From positions 1-12,933 of the forward strand of contig RPOS01000089.1 in NCBI GenBank assembly GCA_003820635.1: a stretch of 12,933 nucleotides of DNA, read 5' to 3'. Source of the stretch: Verrucomicrobiaceae bacterium (GTDB lineage Bacteria > Verrucomicrobiota > Verrucomicrobiae > Verrucomicrobiales > Akkermansiaceae). Numbering within the stretch: the first letter of the stretch is position 1; every line of letters begins with the position of its first letter. The translations under genes and the position numbers were made by a program. The notes beneath the pieces were generated by a model that did not search any database, was not told the origin of the DNA, and saw nothing but the letters and a program-made list of their open reading frames with translations. Below, piece by piece: positions 7,032 through 12,933 of the stretch.

Positions 7032-7944
7032 AGACCTGCTCGACATCGCATCCCTCGACCGCGCGGAAATCGACCATCTGCTCGATCAATCCGTGCCCTT
7101 CAAGGAGCTCTTCACCCGCTCGGTGAAAAAAGTCCCCGCACTCAAGGGCAAGTCCGTGCTGATGCTTTTTTACGAACCGTCCACCCGCACCCACTCGTCC
7201 TTCGAGGTCGCCGCCAAGCGCCTCTCGGCGGATGTCACCAACTTCGACGTCGCCCAGTCCTCCATCACCAAGGGCGAGTCTGTCAGGGAAACCATCGAGA
7301 CCCTGCAGGCGATGCGCACCGACTACGTGATCGTCCGCCACAAGGCCTCCGGCCTGCCCGGCACGATCGCCCGGCTCACCCGCGCCTCGGTCATCAACGC
7401 CGGCGATGGAGCCCACGCCCATCCCACCCAGGCATTGCTCGATGCCTTCACCATCAAGGAGAAATTTCCCGATCCCGCCGGAAAAAAAGTCCTCATCACC
7501 GGTGATATCCTGCACTCCCGCGTCGCCCGCTCCACCAGCACGATCCTCAAGAAAATCGGCTTGGAAGTCGCCTACCTCGGCCCCGGATCGCTGGTGCCGA
7601 AAACCGGGCCTGAAAACATCCGCCGCTTCACCGATTACAACGAGGCCATGGCCTGGGCACCGGACATCGTCTATCTGCTGCGCGTCCAGATGGAGCGTCA
7701 GGACGTGCAGTTTTTCCCCAGCATCCGCGAATATCACAAGCTCTACGGCGTCACTGAAGTCCGCCTCGAGGAAATCCGCAAACGCGGCCTCTACATCATG
7801 CATCCCGGTCCCGTGAACCGCGGCGTCGAACTCTGCGACGCCGTGATGGACTACGAACGATCACTCATCAACGACCAGGTCGAAAACGGCATCGCCGTCC
7901 GCATGGCCGTGCTCTACTGGCTCAAGCCGGGTGCTTCAATCTAA
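7021..7944 (+). CDS. pyrB: Aspartate carbamoyltransferase catalytic subunit
   Basis: PyrB condenses carbamoyl phosphate with aspartate to carbamoyl aspartate, the committed step of pyrimidine synthesis. The 307-residue product from the ATG at 7021 matches family length (304-311) and begins MPRKDLLDIASLDRAEI, the usual N-terminus; an in-frame ATG 45 bases earlier would add an atypical extension inside the upstream gene. Motifs seen are the carbamoyl-phosphate site EPSTRT (52-57), the catalytic loop SITKGES with K84, HPTQALLDAF (134-143), the aspartate-binding RVQMER (221-226) and HPGPVNRG (261-268). No pyrI regulatory subunit gene is present, so feedback control may rest with PyrR, although a subunit gene elsewhere is possible. 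It overlaps the upstream membrane protein gene by 11 bases. The next gene downstream is not pyrC but a toxin-antitoxin pair. Confidence 0.97.
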   Translation: MPRKDLLDIASLDRAEIDHLLDQSVPFKELFTRSVKKVPALKGKSVLMLFYEPSTRTHSSFEVAAKRLSADVTNFDVAQSSITKGESVRETIETLQAMRTDYVIVRHKASGLPGTIARLTRASVINAGDGAHAHPTQALLDAFTIKEKFPDPAGKKVLITGDILHSRVARSTSTILKKIGLEVAYLGPGSLVPKTGPENIRRFTDYNEAMAWAPDIVYLLRVQMERQDVQFFPSIREYHKLYGVTEVRLEEIRKRGLYIMHPGPVNRGVELCDAVMDYERSLINDQVENGIAVRMAVLYWLKPGASI

Positions 7945-7964
7945 GGTGCTTGAATTCAATCATT

Positions 7965-8023
7965 GATATTTTGGCCGTTAAGGATTAAATTGGCTCAGAT
8001 GGACAAAATATCGGCCTTTAATC
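7965..8023 (+). promoter_or_regulatory. Nested inverted repeats at hipB start, candidate autoregulatory operator
   Basis: Two perfect inverted repeats interleave here. GATATTTTG at 7965-7973 pairs with CAAAATATC at 8004-8012, and GATTAAA at 7983-7989 pairs with TTTAATC at 8017-8023. Each arm pair has the same spacing order, and the set covers the likely hipB start at 7999. HipB-type antitoxins are known to repress their own operon by binding paired palindromic operators. The local AT content is clearly higher than in the surrounding genes. Function is inferred; the symmetry is seen directly. Confidence 0.5.
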
Positions 8024-8334
8024 AGCGAAATCCTGTGGTCATGGCGCGCCAGATCGGCCACCGATTGCGGGCTTTTCGTCTCGCCAAGGGCTGGACGCAG
8101 GAGGAACTGGCCGAGCGCTCCGGTTTGGCGGTTTCCACGCTGAAACTCATCGAGGCGAAAGGGCAGGGGTCCTTTCAAAGGCTGATCCGCATCGCCATCG
8201 CTCTCGGCGTGGATGGAGAGTTGCGCGACCTCTTCGGAGCGTCCTCCTCCGCGGATTCCATCGAGGCGGTGAAGCGCGCCGAACGCCAGCGCGCACCCCG
8301 CCGCCAACGGAAAGGAGCCGCTGATGGAAATTGA
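7999..8334 (+). CDS. hipB: HipB-like antitoxin, XRE-family DNA-binding protein
   Basis: The 111-residue protein carries one helix-turn-helix of the Cro/C1 (XRE) type at about residues 17-73: IGHRLRAFRLAKGWTQEELA, then ERSGLAVSTLKLIEAKGQGS. A basic, likely disordered tail (KRAERQRAPRRQRKG) follows. As antitoxin it would bind and inhibit the HipA kinase encoded next and repress their shared promoter. The start is uncertain: ATG 7999 is chosen, but ATG 8041 (MARQIGHRL) gives a length and N-terminus equally usual for the family and would leave the inverted repeats wholly in the leader. The frame is also open from ATG 7963. The gene overlaps hipA by 11 bases, the normal antitoxin-first arrangement. 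It begins about 55 bases after pyrB. Confidence 0.85.
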   Translation: MDKISAFNQRNPVVMARQIGHRLRAFRLAKGWTQEELAERSGLAVSTLKLIEAKGQGSFQRLIRIAIALGVDGELRDLFGASSSADSIEAVKRAERQRAPRRQRKGAADGN

Positions 8335-9544
8335 AGTCCACTGGGCCGGGCCCAACGGGCAACGCGTCGGCCGTCTCTATCAGAATGACCGGGGGGCGGT
8401 CTTTTTTGAATATGATGCCGCATGGCGCGCGGGCGACCGCGAGCTGTCGCCGATCTATCTGCCGAATTCGACACAAGGTGCGGTCTGCACGCCCACGCCC
8501 GGCTTCGGGGAACTCCACGGTTTGTTCCAAGATGCGCTTCCGGACTGGTGGGGCGAGCGTCTCATGCAGCGCCATTTTGAATCCCATGGCATCCCATGGA
8601 ACCGGGTCACGGCCTTGCGCAAACTCGCCTGCCAGGGTACCCGGAAAATGGGCGCGCTGGCATTCCTGCCGGCCATGGACGACGAGGATTTCAACGACGG
8701 CATGGTGGCGGAACTCGGCGCATTGGTCGATGCGGCGCGCGAAACCTTGCGCGGCGGCACGGGTGAAGTGCTGGCGGCCTTGATCGGCAGCGGCATGTCG
8801 CCGGGCGGGGCGCAACCCAAGGCGCTGCTTGCGGTTTCCGATGATTTTTCCGAAATCCGGCTCGACGACCCTCCGCGTGCTGGATTCGGCGCATGGTTGT
8901 GCAAGTTCGACATCGAGCCTGTTTTGCAGGAAGGCCGCATCGAGGCCGCCTATGCCGCGATGGCCCGCGCCGCGGGAATCGCCGTGTCCGAGACTCGCCT
9001 GCTCGAAGCCGCCGGTGCCTGCCATTTTCTCAGCCGGCGTTTCGACCGGGCGGGAAATGGTGAACGCCTGCACCTGCATTCCTATTCGGGTCTGACCCAC
9101 ACGCCGCTGCGCGATGGTCTTGAATATGCCGATCTGATGGAACTCGCCCGCACCCTGACCCGCGACCATCGCAGCGTGGAAGAAATTTTCCGCCGGGCGG
9201 TCTTCAATATCGTCGCCGCCAACGATGACGATCACGGCAAAAACCACGCGTTTCTGATGGATGCCTCCGGCGTTTGGACGCTCGCTCCGGCCTTTGATCT
9301 CACGCTCGCCACTTATCCGCTCTCCTCCGGCTTCCGCGCGGCCCGCGTGAACGGCAAGGCTTCGGAAATTCACGCCAAGGATCTCATCCGACTTGGACAG
9401 GAACATGACGTGAGAAATCCGGCGGAGATCATCGCTCAAGTCGTGGACAGTGTTGCCAACTGGAACCGGCACGCCCTCGAATACGGCATTTCCTCAGGCA
9501 ACGCCGCCATCGTGGAACGGCAACACCGCTTGCCGCGTCCCTAG
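8324..9544 (+). CDS. hipA: HipA-family toxin (serine/threonine protein kinase)
   Basis: HipA toxins are kinases; the E. coli protein phosphorylates glutamyl-tRNA synthetase, blocking translation and causing persistence. This 406-residue protein is a full-length one-chain HipA: an N-terminal subdomain with GRLYQNDRGAVFFEYD and LSPIYLP, then LFQDALPDWWGERL, the glycine-rich MSPGGAQPKALL segment (GG at 161-162), the CHFLSRRFDR motif, the catalytic loop NDDDHGKN (300-307) and the metal-binding Asp325 in APAFDLT. All key kinase residues appear present, so it is probably active. It overlaps hipB by 11 bases and is translated with it. The pair interrupts the pyrB-pyrC order and was probably acquired by transfer, although its base composition is not strikingly different. 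The phosphorylated target cannot be predicted from sequence. Confidence 0.93.
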   Translation: MEIEVHWAGPNGQRVGRLYQNDRGAVFFEYDAAWRAGDRELSPIYLPNSTQGAVCTPTPGFGELHGLFQDALPDWWGERLMQRHFESHGIPWNRVTALRKLACQGTRKMGALAFLPAMDDEDFNDGMVAELGALVDAARETLRGGTGEVLAALIGSGMSPGGAQPKALLAVSDDFSEIRLDDPPRAGFGAWLCKFDIEPVLQEGRIEAAYAAMARAAGIAVSETRLLEAAGACHFLSRRFDRAGNGERLHLHSYSGLTHTPLRDGLEYADLMELARTLTRDHRSVEEIFRRAVFNIVAANDDDHGKNHAFLMDASGVWTLAPAFDLTLATYPLSSGFRAARVNGKASEIHAKDLIRLGQEHDVRNPAEIIAQVVDSVANWNRHALEYGISSGNAAIVERQHRLPRP

Positions 9545-9593
9545 TGGTGGTCACCGCTCCGGCCTTACCATCTCCTTGTAATTCCGCTGCCGC

Positions 9594-9635
9594 CCGCCAA
9601 GATCTCCCGCGTTCTTTGGCGGTCTAATCTTTTTT
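9594..9635 (+). terminator. Terminator-like hairpin just upstream of pyrC
   Basis: CCGCCAA at 9594-9600 pairs with TTGGCGG at 9616-9622, and the adjoining GA/TC bases can extend the stem by two pairs around one bulged T. Seven bases later comes a run of six T (9630-9635), which ends four bases before the pyrC ATG at 9640. The shape is that of an intrinsic terminator for the hipBA transcript, with the T-run slightly distant. Because it sits directly at the pyrC start it could also act as an attenuator for pyrC. Confidence 0.5.
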
Positions 9636-9639
9636 AACC

Positions 9640-10923
9640 ATGAATCTCCTCATCACCAACGCCCGCATCGCTTCCGAAAATTCGTCGGCTCTCAATGAGG
9701 CGGATGTCTTGTTAGCCGATGGCAAAATCCAACAGATCGGCAAAGGCCTGGCCGCGCCTGATGGTGCCCGCGTGATCGATGCGGCCGGCCGGATCCTGAT
9801 GCCCGGCATGTTCGATGCCCACGTGCATTTCCGCGAACCGGGATTCGAGGCCAAGGAAACCATCGCCACCGGCGCGGAAGCGGCCATCAACGGCGGCATC
9901 ACCGGCGTGGTGATGATGCCCAACACCAGCCCGGCCATCGACTCCGGAACCGTCGTCGCGCAGGTGCTTGACATCGCCAAACGCACCGCCCGCATCCCGG
10001 TTTACACTTCCGGCTGCGTCACCAAGGGTCGCCACGGCAAGGAGCTCGCCGGCATCGACGGCATGAGGGCGCAGGGTGTGAGAATGCTCACCGACGATGG
10101 CGACACCACTGCTGATCCGGCGGTGCTTTACCGTGCGATGCAATACGCCACCGAGTTTGGCATGTTCTTCGCCAGTCACTGCGAGGTGCCCGAGCTGGCC
10201 GGTCCGCGTGCGCTCAACTGCGGTGCGATGAGTTACCGCCTCGGCATCAAGGGCAGCCCCGCCTGCGCCGAGGAAATCATCATCGACCGCGATATCCGCC
10301 TGGCCCATGCCACCGGCGCGCACATTCACATCCAGCATGTTTCGAGCAAGCTCGGCATGGAAACCATCCGCTGGTGGAAACAACGCGGCGACGTCAAGGT
10401 CACCGCCGAAGTCGCGCCGCACCACCTGCTTTTCACCGACGAGGACATTGGCGACTTCGACACCCACTACAAGATGAACCCGCCGCTGCGCACCAGGGCG
10501 GACAACGAGGCGCTGTCAGAAGGCCTGCTCGACGGCACCTTCGACCTCATTGCCACCGACCACGCACCGCACACGCCGTTTGAGAAATCGCAGGATTTCG
10601 TCAGCGCACCTAACGGAATCACGGGCCTCGACACCGCGCTGGTCTCGCTGCACCACCACTTCATCGCCACCGGGAAATTCGGCTGGGATCTGTTAGTGAA
10701 ACGTTTCTCCGCCGAACCACGCCGCCTGATGGGGCTGCCCGCGGTTTCCATCTCCGAAGGCCAGCCGGTGGATCTGATCCTGTTTGATCCCGACAAGGAA
10801 ACCACCTTTACCAAGGACTTCATGAAATCGAAGTCCCAGAACACGCCGTTCCTCGGCAAGACGCTCAAGGGCAGCGTGGAACTGGTGGTTCTCGGTGGTG
10901 ACGTCTTGCTGGAGCGGCCGTAG
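9640..10923 (+). CDS. pyrC: Dihydroorotase (class I)
   Basis: PyrC cyclises carbamoyl aspartate to dihydroorotate, the step after PyrB. The 427-residue product is the length of class I bacterial dihydroorotases (amidohydrolase superfamily). The metal-binding H61 and H63 lie in DAHVHFREPG. LTDDGD at about 150-155 provides the Asp that bridges the metals in class I enzymes in place of a carboxylated lysine. Further motifs are VVMMPNTSPAIDS, HIQHVSSK, AEVAPHHLLFTDEDI and IATDHAPHTPFEK with the catalytic Asp307. The start at 9640 follows a T-run and hairpin; the N-terminus MNLLITNARI is standard. It is separated from pyrB by about 1.7 kb of toxin-antitoxin genes. Its stop lies 6 bases from the stop of the opposing PotD-like gene. 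With all metal ligands present it looks catalytic, not an inactive pseudo-dihydroorotase. Confidence 0.96.
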   Translation: MNLLITNARIASENSSALNEADVLLADGKIQQIGKGLAAPDGARVIDAAGRILMPGMFDAHVHFREPGFEAKETIATGAEAAINGGITGVVMMPNTSPAIDSGTVVAQVLDIAKRTARIPVYTSGCVTKGRHGKELAGIDGMRAQGVRMLTDDGDTTADPAVLYRAMQYATEFGMFFASHCEVPELAGPRALNCGAMSYRLGIKGSPACAEEIIIDRDIRLAHATGAHIHIQHVSSKLGMETIRWWKQRGDVKVTAEVAPHHLLFTDEDIGDFDTHYKMNPPLRTRADNEALSEGLLDGTFDLIATDHAPHTPFEKSQDFVSAPNGITGLDTALVSLHHHFIATGKFGWDLLVKRFSAEPRRLMGLPAVSISEGQPVDLILFDPDKETTFTKDFMKSKSQNTPFLGKTLKGSVELVVLGGDVLLERP

Positions 10924-10929
10924 TTCCGC

Positions 10930-11970
10930 TCAGGAAGCCTTTACTTCGTCCCAGGTTTTCGACCATAGCGCGAGGGCGTCGCCAAGGTCGTCGATGGGTT
11001 CGCACTTGGCGAAAACCTCGTCCGTCGGGAAGAGCACCTCATTGCCGCGGAAGTCCTCGCTGAGTAGTGGATAGGCACCTTGGTTGGGCGCGCGGTAGGC
11101 GATGAACTCCATGTTTTGCGCGGCGACATCCGGCGTGGTGAGGAAGTCGATGAAGCGGTGGGCCAGCTCCGCTTGCGCGGCGTCGCCGGGAATGCAGAGA
11201 TCATCGCAGGAGAATGCGGTGCCTTCTTCGGCGATCTTGATGACGATGTCTTCGTTTTCCTCCGCCACTTGGAAGAGGTCGCCGGCGTAGCCCTGCACGA
11301 GGTGGAACTCGCCGGAGGCGATGCCGCTCTTGTATTGCTCGTTGTCAAACTTCGCGATGTTCTTCTTCCAGCGCACGGCCACGTCGCGGGCCTGGGCGAG
11401 TTGTGCGGGATCCTTCGAGTTGAGTGTGAATCCGAGCGAGCGCAGGGCTGCGCCGAGCACCTCGCGCATGTCATCGAGAAGGGTGATGCGGCCTTTCAGA
11501 TCCGTGCGATCAAACATGCGGTAGGAAGCCACCGGATCGGAGACCTTGCTGCCAAGCCAGGCAAGGCAGGTGGGTGCCATCATGTAGGGCACGGAGTGCG
11601 CCATGGCGGGATCCAGCGCGCGTTTCAGATAGGCGGCATCCACGTGTTTGAGGTTCGGCAGCTTCGCGTGATCCAGCGGTTGGAGTCGGTTTTCCCGGAT
11701 GAGGGTCTTGACCATGTAGGAGGATGGCACCAGCACGTCATAGCCGGTGGCGCCGGCGGCGAGCTTGGCATACATCGCCTCATTGGAATCGAAGGTGTCA
11801 ATCTGGAGCTTGCACGAGTTTTCTTTCTCGAAACGCTCGGCGAGTTCCGGATCGAGGTAATCCGCCCACGAATAAACGCGGAGGGTGGTTTGCTTGCTTC
11901 CGGTGCATCCCGGGAGGGCGGTGGCTGCCAAAGCGGCCGACGTGGTGGTGAGGAAATTGCGGCGTTTCAT
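10930..11970 (-). CDS. PotD-like spermidine/putrescine-binding lipoprotein
   Basis: This is a type 1 polyamine-binding protein of an ABC importer: it would capture putrescine or spermidine outside the inner membrane and deliver it to PotBC/PotA-type partners. The 346-residue protein begins MKRRNFL, has a hydrophobic stretch and a lipobox ALPGC with C22, so it is lipid-anchored; the twin arginine suggests possible Tat export. Family segments are VYSWADYLDPE (32-42), GYDVLVPSSYM (76-86), LLDDMRE (164-170) and FIDFLTTPDVAAQNMEFI. Compared from memory with E. coli PotD, the binding-pocket Asp is kept (D256) but two Trp positions appear to be Y228 and S254, so ligand preference may differ. No permease or ATPase gene lies beside it. 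It converges with pyrC with a 6-base gap. Confidence 0.9.
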   Translation of the reverse strand: MKRRNFLTTTSAALAATALPGCTGSKQTTLRVYSWADYLDPELAERFEKENSCKLQIDTFDSNEAMYAKLAAGATGYDVLVPSSYMVKTLIRENRLQPLDHAKLPNLKHVDAAYLKRALDPAMAHSVPYMMAPTCLAWLGSKVSDPVASYRMFDRTDLKGRITLLDDMREVLGAALRSLGFTLNSKDPAQLAQARDVAVRWKKNIAKFDNEQYKSGIASGEFHLVQGYAGDLFQVAEENEDIVIKIAEEGTAFSCDDLCIPGDAAQAELAHRFIDFLTTPDVAAQNMEFIAYRAPNQGAYPLLSEDFRGNEVLFPTDEVFAKCEPIDDLGDALALWSKTWDEVKAS

Positions 11971-12021
11971 GGTGGATTCGTCAGAGAAAAATCAGGAAAT
12001 CCGCGGCTTGCCCATGCAAAT

Positions 12022-12114
12022 CTAACCTGGATTGCGCAGCTTCCGGTAGGCGCGCTGCGGCATGCCCATCGCCCGTAGGAACTGGCGGTTTGAGGCGGTC
12101 CCTTGGGCGGAGTC
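12022..12114 (-). pseudogene. Probable AraC-family regulator C-terminal scrap
   Basis: On the minus strand a frame ending in TAG (12022-12024) reads SAQGTASNRQFLRAMGMPQR then AYRKLRNPG. The pattern NRQFxRAxGMxxxxYRKLR resembles the end of the second helix-turn-helix in AraC/XylS regulators. The frame meets a stop about ten codons upstream and no start or first helix is present. The break lies close to the proposed end of the neighbouring insertion element, which would explain the truncation. The match is short, so this is a tentative call. Confidence 0.35.
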
Positions 12115-12293
12115 AGGGGCGGGCGGATTTTAGCTATGGTGCTTGAGGGACGGGGAGGCGGTGTTTGTGGTGTTTGGTTTGGTGTGGTTCCGCCCTTGGA
12201 GGAAAGTTGTCCACAAGGTTCCCGGGCGAGAATGGGCCCGCCGGAAGCTCGTTGGAGCCGCGGGTTCTTGTGGGCGCATTCCGGAGCTGGTTT

Positions 12294-12626
12294 TCATCTT
12301 TGTCGGGCCGCTTGGGCAAGACCGGAGTTGGGCCGGTAGAGTTGCCAGGGGATGGCATGGTCGAGTGCCTGGTGGATGCGCTCATGGTTGTAGTCGCCCA
12401 TTCGCGCGAGGTCGCGCTCGGCTTTTACCTCGTCGTGGCGCTGCTTGGCGCCGGACTCGAACAGGGCGGGAAGCTTGCCCTGAAGCTCCTTTTTCCAGGT
12501 GCTGGCCCGCACGGGCAGCACGCCCTCTTCCTGGGCGATCTGATTGATGGCCTTGACGCCCTTGAGGGCTTCCAGGGCCACGCGGGCCTTGAAATCGGCA
12601 CTGTGTGTTCTTCTCTTTCGTTTCAT
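12294..12626 (-). pseudogene. In-frame fusion of IS3-type OrfA N-terminus to OrfB C-terminus
   Basis: The 110-residue frame starts MKRKRRTHSADFKARVALEA and continues LKGVKAINQIAQEEG, STWKKELQGKLPALFESGAK, the helix-turn-helix half of an IS3-family OrfA. After about KAERDLAR (residue 75) it switches to MGDYNHERIHQALD and PWQLYRPN, which normally occurs at the very end of OrfB. About 900 bases with the leucine zipper, frameshift window and the DDE catalytic domain are missing, and the join near 12400 keeps the frame. The product cannot transpose, but it retains the DNA-binding domain and could still be expressed. In this family OrfA alone can inhibit transposition. A hairpin, GGTGGT-TTT-ACCACC at 12636-12650, sits just upstream of the start. 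Confidence 0.8.
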
Positions 12627-12635
12627 TGGTTCGGT

Positions 12636-12650
12636 GGTGGTTTTACCACC
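12636..12650 (-). promoter_or_regulatory. Short perfect hairpin upstream of the mini-IS reading frame
   Basis: Arms GGTGGT (12636-12641) and ACCACC (12645-12650) flank a TTT loop, nine bases before the minus-strand start codon at 12626. It would fold in the 5' leader of the transposase mRNA. Several insertion sequences use a leader hairpin to mask the ribosome site when transcription enters from outside; that role is inferred here. No other feature is evident between 12670 and 12825 apart from locally raised AT content near 12730-12755. Confidence 0.35.
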
Positions 12651-12825
12651 CCCTGCAACCCTCAGCTCATAGCTTGCACACTGGCTCCGTTTTGCGGGAC
12701 CGCTTCAGGCAAGCAGCAGTCGGACCGCGTCAAAATAACTGATTTTATTGATGTTTTGTGGAGCGGTGATCTTGATTGCGCTTGAAACCAAGGAGTTTAT
12801 TTCGAATCTTGATTTCAGCAACCCC

Positions 12826-12933
12826 ATGGCAGTTTCCCAGAATCAAATCGCCAAGCTCACGGGGTTTTCCCGTTCGACGGTCTCCCGTGCCTTGGCAAAC
12901 CACCCGCTGATCTCCGCGCAGACGAAAAAGGAG
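12826..12933 (+). CDS. LacI-family transcriptional regulator, N-terminal part (3' end outside window)
   Basis: The first 36 codons are seen: MAVSQNQIAKLTGFSRSTVS followed by RALANHPLISAQTKKE. This is the DNA-binding helix-turn-helix of the LacI/GalR family (SRSTVSRAL is the recognition helix), which precedes a hinge helix and a periplasmic-binding-protein-like sugar sensor. The start at 12826 is preferred because family members begin a few residues before the first helix. An in-frame ATG at 12751 would add 25 residues (MFCGAVILIALETKEF and so on) that are not typical, though an AAGGAG at 12790-12795 shows how unclear initiation is here. Such regulators usually control nearby carbohydrate genes; the targets lie outside the window. 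Confidence 0.9.
   Translation, partial: MAVSQNQIAKLTGFSRSTVSRALANHPLISAQTKKE

Larger units (their letters stand above)
12137..12669 (-). mobile_element. Internally deleted IS3-family element
   Basis: The region holds an insertion sequence on the minus strand reduced to about 0.5 kb: orfA start, then directly the end of orfB. Possible terminal repeats are GCTGAGGGTTGCAGGGGGTGG, read on the minus strand ending near 12669, and GCTTGAGGGACGGGGAGGCGG from 12141 on the plus strand; they share the GCT(T)GAGGG core and a G-rich continuation but are imperfect. No target-site duplication could be confirmed. The stretch 12137-12293 between the orfB end and the proposed terminus holds no recognisable gene. 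Confidence 0.45.

Noticed and set aside
11080..12078. 332-residue plus-strand open frame opposite the PotD-like gene
   Set aside because: It mirrors the PotD-like codons; the minus-strand product has clear lipobox and family motifs.
12781..12792. CTTG-AAAC-CAAG palindrome upstream of the LacI-family gene
   Set aside because: Four-base arms only and not of the usual LacI operator length; likely chance.
12751..12825. Earlier in-frame ATG for the LacI-family gene
   Set aside because: It would add 25 atypical residues before the DNA-binding helices; ATG 12826 gives the usual LacI start, though this is not proven.
1..12933. CRISPR arrays, tRNA and rRNA genes
   Set aside because: No regularly spaced repeats, cloverleaf-like sequence or conserved rRNA segments were seen by eye.

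Overview
The window looks like a chromosomal segment from a GC-rich member of the Verrucomicrobiota (a Luteolibacter- or Haloferula-like verrucomicrobium is my best guess). The main grounds are two adjacent secreted proteins with PEP-CTERM-type tails, one of them a clear VPDGG variant. The phylum is inferred, not proven. The metabolic genes look complete. Between them lie two scarred regions carrying remnants of IS3-family insertion sequences and fragments of broken genes.

Layout: 1-2635 (+) is a pentose catabolism cluster: the 3' end of L-arabinose isomerase (araA), xylose isomerase (xylA), L-ribulose-5-phosphate 4-epimerase (araD), and the first ~30 codons of what was probably a sodium/solute symporter. 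At 2616-3100 the symporter is cut off and followed by the tail of an IS3-type transposase on the minus strand, an internal piece of a glutathione peroxidase gene, and a long hairpin. At 3245-4454 (+) two paralogous exported proteins lie in tandem; the first has lost its expected stop and runs into the second.

4529-10923 (+) is a nucleotide biosynthesis block: purD, pyrR, a membrane protein of unknown function, pyrB and pyrC. A hipB-hipA type II toxin-antitoxin pair sits between pyrB and pyrC. It is flanked by nested inverted repeats at its start and by a terminator-like hairpin just before the pyrC start codon. PurD makes glycinamide ribonucleotide for purines. PyrB and PyrC carry out the carbamoyl-aspartate and dihydroorotate steps of pyrimidine synthesis, and PyrR probably senses UMP/UTP to control them. 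Overlaps between pyrR, the membrane protein gene and pyrB indicate translational coupling.

10930-11970 (-) is an orphan PotD-like polyamine-binding lipoprotein gene, convergent with pyrC. Upstream of it are a probable AraC-family C-terminal scrap and a second IS3-family element, whose orfA is fused in frame to the end of orfB by a large internal deletion. The window ends in the first 36 codons of a LacI-family repressor gene (+).

No rRNA, tRNA or CRISPR array was recognised. The most unusual points are the toxin-antitoxin pair inside the pyrimidine genes, the in-frame mini-IS protein, the two gene-scrap junctions, and the missing stop in the tandem exported-protein pair.
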